64,000 nucleotides of DNA, taken from NCBI GenBank assembly GCA_015179045.1, contig WHUZ01000002.1:248001-312000 (forward strand), written 5' to 3'. Source of the stretch: Kalaharituber pfeilii (lineage: Eukaryota > Ascomycota > Pezizomycetes > Pezizales > Pezizaceae). Position numbers and translations under genes: made by a program. This document shows, piece by piece, positions 59,101 to 64,000 of the stretch (its first letter is position 1; each line of letters opens with the position of its first letter). Below the pieces are notes generated by a model. The model worked only from the letters and a program-made list of their open reading frames with translations. It did not search any database and was not told the DNA's origin.

Positions 59101-59113
59101 ATGTCCCCAACCA
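56102..59113 (+). mobile_element. Structurally complete IS630/Tc1/mariner-like transposon
   Basis: The ends TGGTTGGGGACATCTGTA (left) and the inverse of TGGTTGGGGACATGTGTA (right) are TIRs of about 18 bp, flanked by TA at 56100-56101 and 59114-59115. The 3012-bp element contains one transposase gene that reads open once two short introns are removed. Joining the flanks restores a pogo-like TIR, which confirms both ends. Confidence 0.9.
56410..58787 (+). CDS. DDE transposase (IS630/Tc1/mariner superfamily), intact
   Basis: Exons 56410-57159, 57206-57317 and 57379-58787 total 2271 bp (756 aa). The introns of 46 and 61 bp have GTAAAG/GTAAGT donors, and TACTAAT is the branch site of the first. 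The basic N-terminus includes MGRKSKRALHLERVRQAKQA; ATGs at 56410 and 56443 are alternatives. A helix-turn-helix-like segment (RTARRWLKRMGFQYNT) precedes VYIDGHERED. Catalytic residues are Asp in THDESTF (about 414), Asp in FAFDNASNH (about 531) and Glu in LNFIERYW (about 675). Between the second Asp and Glu is an insertion with CPTSHDRTGC and GGCCART, a possible zinc knuckle, making the D-E spacing about 144 instead of the classical 34-39. This long family is widespread in basidiomycetes and some ascomycetes. All three catalytic residues are present and there is no stop, so recent or present activity is plausible. Confidence 0.88.
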
Positions 59114-59579
59114 TATCGGACCTCGTTGAATCGGAAACCTTGCTATATCAGACCACCCTTGACGGTTTTTGCAATTTACATACAAAAACATTAGCCTATA
59201 CCGGATCCCCAGTTAAACCGGACCGGACAACAAAACTGTAGACTTTCAAATTCAAATTACATATAAATAGTTAGATGAACAGATGAAGGCCAAAATCATG
59301 AGATTGCTTTTTGCACCCTCTGTGTGTTATAGGGGTATTCTTGAAGTGCTCTCTATACCTTGAATTCATTGCTTGAAGTTCTGTAATATCTGAGGAGATT
59401 AAGAAGAGGGATAGCCCTGGAACAATAGTATCCGGACATATCGTACCTTTCAATCGGCTTACTAAGTTCTGTACCCCCCTGGCGGGCCCCCCTGCAAAAT
59501 TTGTTATACTGGATGCTAGGTTAAACCGGACACGAAGTGCAGGATTTTGGTCGTCCGGTATAAGCAAGGTGTAACTGTA

Positions 59580-60517
59580 GTTACTGTGAGAGCGTGCGTG
59601 AGTCGCTGTAAGTGCTAAGGCAATACTGACTGGGTAATAGAACAAATAATTGGAGCACGGGAGAATGGTTTGTTAGGTACTCTAGCCACTTCCAATACTG
59701 GACTGTCAAACATTTGCCGCATGTCTGCAGTCATGCCGCGCACAGGCATGAGAGATGCATACGTTCCGTAGTCAATGCGAATGTGTGAGTGTCTAGTGGA
59801 AATTAATAATTTCTAGATCTGCCACTGTTGCTACAATAAAATCAATCTGCTACAGGGTATTTAATATTGAAATCAGGATTTCTCTCCATTTCTTCAGTGA
59901 CCCCTGAGTAAGTAATAATATATTTTGGGCATCATTCTATGAAATATTTTATTTGATGCAGACAGAACAGTTGTAATCGTGCAGAGTGCTGAAGTACTAT
60001 ACGAGCATAAAAAATACAAATATATACACATAATTGAAAAGCCTGAACTTGGCGCCTCAGGTATTCCATAATGCGGTTCGAGAATGCTGAACTGCAATAC
60101 AAATGCATGCTACCTAAATACTCAGCTATATAACACTACTTAGTACCCTAATAATATGATCTTTGATGCTCTGTCAATTGAAGCTCCGACTGGATAGAAT
60201 CAGAGGGTTATTGGCAATCTAGTATATAATAAGATAAAAAAGACGATTAGGCAGCTGCAAATGTATGCCCATCCACATTCGGAAGTTTCATAGTATTATT
60301 ACATAACATTGTATACCAATGCAATAAGTCCTTCATTCTACTCATTTATAAATGATCTGGTTTTCATTACAATATTGATGTATCTGCCAGATCTGGTAAA
60401 GCTTACATACATGTACTTGAGCTCGGAACTGAAGGAAAAGATTGCGGGCCATGGTGAAGAATGAAATGGCTGCGGATGAGAGTGAGAACTGGAACTCACT
60501 ACTCTACCGGATGTAAA
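59580..60517. other. AT-rich spacer, nothing recognised
   Basis: No domain-bearing frame or identified repeat. Confidence 0.3.
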
Positions 60518-60871
60518 TAGTGAAATATGCAACCATTGAACCTTCAATATAGTTGCATATTCAATATATAATTTCTAGTCACATATTTTTTTTTTCAAGT
60601 TCACAATAAAATATGCTATCAGAATATTATATTGAACTTTAATAATGCAAATAAGAAATAAGAACTTTATTTAATCCATTTTAATATTGTAGTTCTATGC
60701 AATATTCTCGTATTATGAACTTGAAATAAAATATGCAACTAGAATGTAAAATATATAACCAGAATATATATAAAATATGCAACTAGATATATATAATATA
60801 TGCGACAAGATATATTGTATTATATTTCAATATGTGACTACATTGAAGTTCAAAGGTCGCATATTTCACTA
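60518..60871. repeat. 354-bp AT-rich MITE-like element
   Basis: The ends TAGTGAAATATGCAACCATT (left) and the inverse of TAGTGAAATATGCGACCTTT (right) continue as a TIR of about 45 bp with few mismatches. The interior repeats AAAATATGCAACTAGA-type motifs about four times. No coding. Confidence 0.65.
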
Positions 60872-61138
60872 GAATCAATGCCTTATTGCATTGAAATGTC
60901 ATGATATGTAATATTATGAATAGACTAAATAAAATAGTATTAGTTGATCATCCGAAACTTGAACAGGGGAAAAATCTCAGTGGCGTCATGAAAACAGGGG
61001 AAAAAAAAGGTTTTCTGTATCATTATCATAGACTGTAGTAGCAGTAGCAGCAGTGGTAGCAGTGACGGCAACCAAGTGTGAAGTGGGGTAGTCTTAGATG
61101 TATTAGTATTAGTTTATCCGGCGTAGCAATTATAATAA

Positions 61139-61277
61139 TTTGTATGGAGACAGGGGGTACTTGTCTGGAGGGTTCTGTCCGGTCCGGGATTGTTAGGGCG
61201 TCCGGTATAGCAAGAGCGATTTGTATGGGGAACGGATGTCGCAGGCAGAGGCCAGCCGGTATAGCAAGGGTAGACTG
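61139..61277. mobile_element. Remnant of a pogo-like right end
   Basis: The inverse of 61277 backwards reads CAGTCTACCCTTGCTATACC, a pogo-like terminus followed by TA. CCGGTATAGCAAG repeats at 61211 and 61257. No left partner was found, so it is a fragment. Confidence 0.5.
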
Positions 61278-61884
61278 TATTTACTCACGTCCAAGTGCTT
61301 ATCATGAAGAAACTGCCCCCTGTGCTTGCAGTGGAAATGTACCCTGGTAAAATTTGGTTGAATGTCACATAAATCCTTAGGGGAAGGCACCCAATACATC
61401 CAATGCTACAGGCAATTATAACCCAGATTATGGAACAGGCAAAATGACAAGCCTGTTCTTGCAGTCCAGCCGCAGAAAGTGTAAAGATCCACATCCAATA
61501 GGAAACACACTGCTTGTTGTGCAATTAACTATGTATGCGAATAGGCGAGATATATCGCAATTTCGCCTAGGATATAGGTGTGGCATAGCTGAGACCACTG
61601 GTTGGAAAATAAACCTCTAGCGTTAAGCTCTACCGGCTCCCGAGAGGAACTGTGCACATGACAGCAGCAAACAGCTAGAAAGCATCCGCTGTTTTAAACA
61701 AAAGCGCTCTCCACGTAGGATCAATAACATTAATCCAGCAACTCACATTTCATTATTTGACGATATATTACTCAACACCTACACAACCATCGTCAACCAT
61801 ATCCCAACCGAGCTCGAGTTGCGTGACATCAAACGAATTTGAACAAGTTCATATTTCATCTTGCAGTTAGAGGGAGGAGACACT

Positions 61885-63595
61885 ATGGCTGCTAGTACAG
61901 CTCATGAGAACCTTCCAGCAATTGACGTTGATGTATGTTCCTCAATCATCAGGATTGAACCCCGTTCACAATACACCTCTAAGTATCCTCAAGAGGTACA
62001 TGCGGAAAATTGCATCCTGAACTCAGACACAATCTCATGCAACCTGTCCCCAAGGAATATAACCTAGCTATAGAAGAACCTTTTGTTAACTTGAAACTCT
62101 GCGAATTTTTTACAGGAAACTGAATGGGATGATCTTGATAGCGACTATGCCTCTGGTGGGCTCAGTGACACAACTTCACTTTCCAGTTCCTTCACAAAAT
62201 ATCAGTTTGAAAATGGGCGACGGTATCATGCATATAAAGAGGTAAGCTTATGAGTTAATACCTGTAAATTTTGGATAAATCATCAGTTAGAATGTCCTCC
62301 GGGTCCTGGCTTATGTTTCATGATATAGGGACATTATGTACGTCTTTCACCATCACCGGCCCGATAGGCAACGCGAAAAACAAAGCTAACAAAAGGCATT
62401 CATTACAAGGCGTTCCCTAATGATGAGGTATGCACGTAGAACACTGCATCAAACATTGCCTCATAAAAGAGCTGATCATTGATCCTGTGGTACTATTACA
62501 GAAAGAACAAGATAGGCTAGATTTAGTACATCACATTTGGAGGCTGCGATTTGAAGGGGCGCTGTATTTAGCCCCCTTATATCCGGGAGCACAGAGGGTT
62601 AGTTGCCTTGACATGCGCAGCGTTTTGTTTACTAGTCAGAGTGCAAGCTGGCATCGTGAAGCGGGCAAGAGGAACTCGAAATTAATGTGTCTCATTCTTT
62701 GAAGGTCTTGGACATTGGCACAGGCACCGGTATCTGGGCTATAGATTTCGCTGAGTGAGTATTTTTTGATCGCAATCCCTGAATTTAGATACTAACGTTG
62801 CCAACCTAGTCAATTCGAATCCGCGGAAGTCATCGGTACCGACATCTCTCCAATCCAGCCCCGGTGGGTCCCACCAAACGTCCGATTTGAGGTAGACGAT
62901 TGCGAGGCTCCATGGACCTTTCCCACAAATCATTTCGATTTCATCCATGGCCGCAACCTCGGTGGTTCAATCGTGGACTGGGACAAGCTTTATGAGCAGA
63001 TACATAAGCATCTTACTCCCGGTGGGTATGTCGAGCTACAAGACCTCGACACCCATTTCTACTGCGACGACGGCTCATGGCCGGACGACGATCCGCTACA
63101 TGAGTGGGAAACATGCATTAATACCGCGGCAGAGAAGTCCGGGAGGAAGATTGCCGTTGGTCAGTTGCTGAAAGGACAGCTTGAGAAGTCGGGCTTGTTT
63201 GAGGATATCCATGAGACGGTCGTGAAGACGCCTATCGGGTTGTGGCCGGCAGAAAAGGGACAGAAAGAAATTGGGCTGTATTACAGGGAGATGATGAGTG
63301 AAGGAATGGAGGGGATGAGTATGGCGCTCTTTTCAAGGGTACTCGGGTGGAAGCCGGAGGAAATTATCAAGTTGACGGAGCGGTGTAGGAAGTCATTAAT
63401 GGATAGAAGGATTCATCTTTATGCGAATTGGTAAGATTCCGATATTGTGCGGTTCACCCCGAGGCATTGGGTTGCTATGGGCTGGGATGAGTTCAAATAG
63501 GCGTACTAATGGGAATTGGTTGCAGGTATATTGTTTATGCACGCAAGCCACTGCCGAAGAAGGAAGGGGTTGCAGTTCAGGTTACTAGCGACTAA
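61885..63595 (+). CDS. LaeA-like SAM-dependent methyltransferase
   Basis: Eight exons: 61885-61932, 62116-62241, 62329-62337 (9 nt), 62410-62427 (18 nt), 62502-62597, 62705-62754, 62810-63430 and 63526-63595. They join in frame to 345 aa. The N-terminal motif is typical of the family: LDSDYASGGLSDTTSLSSS, YQFENGRRYHAYKEGHYAFP, NDE. The methyltransferase core follows: RVLDIGTGTGIWAIDFA (motif I), EVIGTDISPIQPRWVPPNV, FEVDDCEAPW, FDFIHGRNLGGSI and LTPGGYVELQDLD. It ends WYIVYARKP and a short tail. LaeA is a nuclear regulator of secondary metabolism and development in aspergilli, but paralogues of this group are numerous and often act elsewhere, including as small-molecule methyltransferases, so the role is not assigned. 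All core motifs are intact. The two micro-exons are needed to restore the conserved EGHYAFPNDE. Confidence 0.85.
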
Positions 63596-64000
63596 TAATC
63601 AGAAAGATTTCACGGTAGCTATAGCACACGTTCCGGAGGTAAGAGGAATGTCTAGAAAGCCTTGTTGCGGAACGAGAAATATGGAAACAGGACGTGGCAA
63701 GGAATGTAAATATATCCTAATGTGGGAGGGCAGACGAGTATGTAATAATGAATTATGAAGTGCGCATGCATTAATGGAATCCCTATTCGTAGGGCCCCTT
63801 ATAGCACCGAATTTGATATTTTTAAAATACTACATTGCCCATTTGAGGATACTGCAACGGGGAAATCTCCTCAATCTTCCGTGAGCCCTACATTTACCTG
63901 GTGGCAGAGTCACATACAGATTCTCACAAAGACACATTATTCAAGATATTCTGGTCTTTTTTTTTTTTTCTTTTTTTTTTCTTTTTTTTTTTAAAAAAAA
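63596..64000. other. Downstream flank; homopolymer tract at window end
   Basis: Likely contains the 3' UTR of the methyltransferase gene. The last about 50 bases are interrupted poly-T then poly-A (63957-64000), possibly another retroposed tail. No hairpin core is visible before the edge. Confidence 0.4.

Larger units (their letters stand above)
56084..59577. mobile_element. Pogo-like element interrupted by a Tc1/mariner-like element
   Basis: The left end CTGTTTTACCTAGCTATA continues after the inner element as TCGGACC. It matches the inverse right end CAGTTACACCTTGCTTATAC followed by CGGAC. TA flanks at 56082-56083 and 59578-59579. Without the inner insertion it is about 480 bp, with no transposase. 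Its left TIR contains the TA used by the inner transposon. Confidence 0.75.

Overview
The window comes from a filamentous ascomycete (Pezizomycotina-type). Evidence for this is short introns of about 45-131 bp with GTAAGT/GTATGT donors and CTAAC/ACTAAT branch sites, a fungal NACHT-type NLR, a Kre9/Knh1-like GPI protein, a DUF8004-type protein, a hydrophobin relic and a LaeA-like methyltransferase. The order cannot be fixed from sequence alone. Host genes are sparse (about six loci in 64 kb) and sit in a deeply nested transposon landscape.

Layout: 1-2245 (-) is the 5' three-quarters of a NACHT STAND/NLR gene that runs off the window. 2.3-7.1 kb holds GGCCTG-rich repeat DNA, two short hairpin elements and a 2.4-kb palindrome (4718-7082) split by a solo LTR. 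10523-11288 (+) is a Ser/Thr-rich GPI-anchored wall protein. 12666-16617 is a second large inverted-repeat element, carrying two solo LTRs, a TIR element and a LINE stub. 17268-20165 is a 5'-truncated Tad1/I-like LINE with target-site duplications. 20.4-33.1 kb is a mosaic of LINE fragments, solo LTRs, pogo-like non-autonomous elements and a 57-bp satellite. 34508-36190 (+) encodes an ATP-grasp ligase fused to a SAM methyltransferase, the most interesting host gene. 39570-44318 (-) is a DUF8004-type gene. 49000-49556 (-) is a decayed hydrophobin. 49960-50413 is a solo LTR. 54998-59577 holds two pogo-like elements, the second interrupted inside its own TIR by a structurally complete IS630/Tc1/mariner-like transposon whose 756-aa, three-exon transposase reads open. 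61885-63595 (+) is an eight-exon LaeA-like methyltransferase.

Three genome-biology signals stand out. (1) Tiny retroposed stubs, mostly 50-70 bp, consist only of the 3' hairpin and A-tail of two LINE families, with 10-14 bp target duplications and nearly constant 5' ends. (2) At least eight LTRs of four families are all solo, seven with perfect 4-5 bp duplications and no internal regions left. (3) Many insertions are nested, so their relative ages can be ordered from this window alone. The host genes do not form an evident pathway cluster. The ATP-grasp/methyltransferase gene is isolated between repeats.
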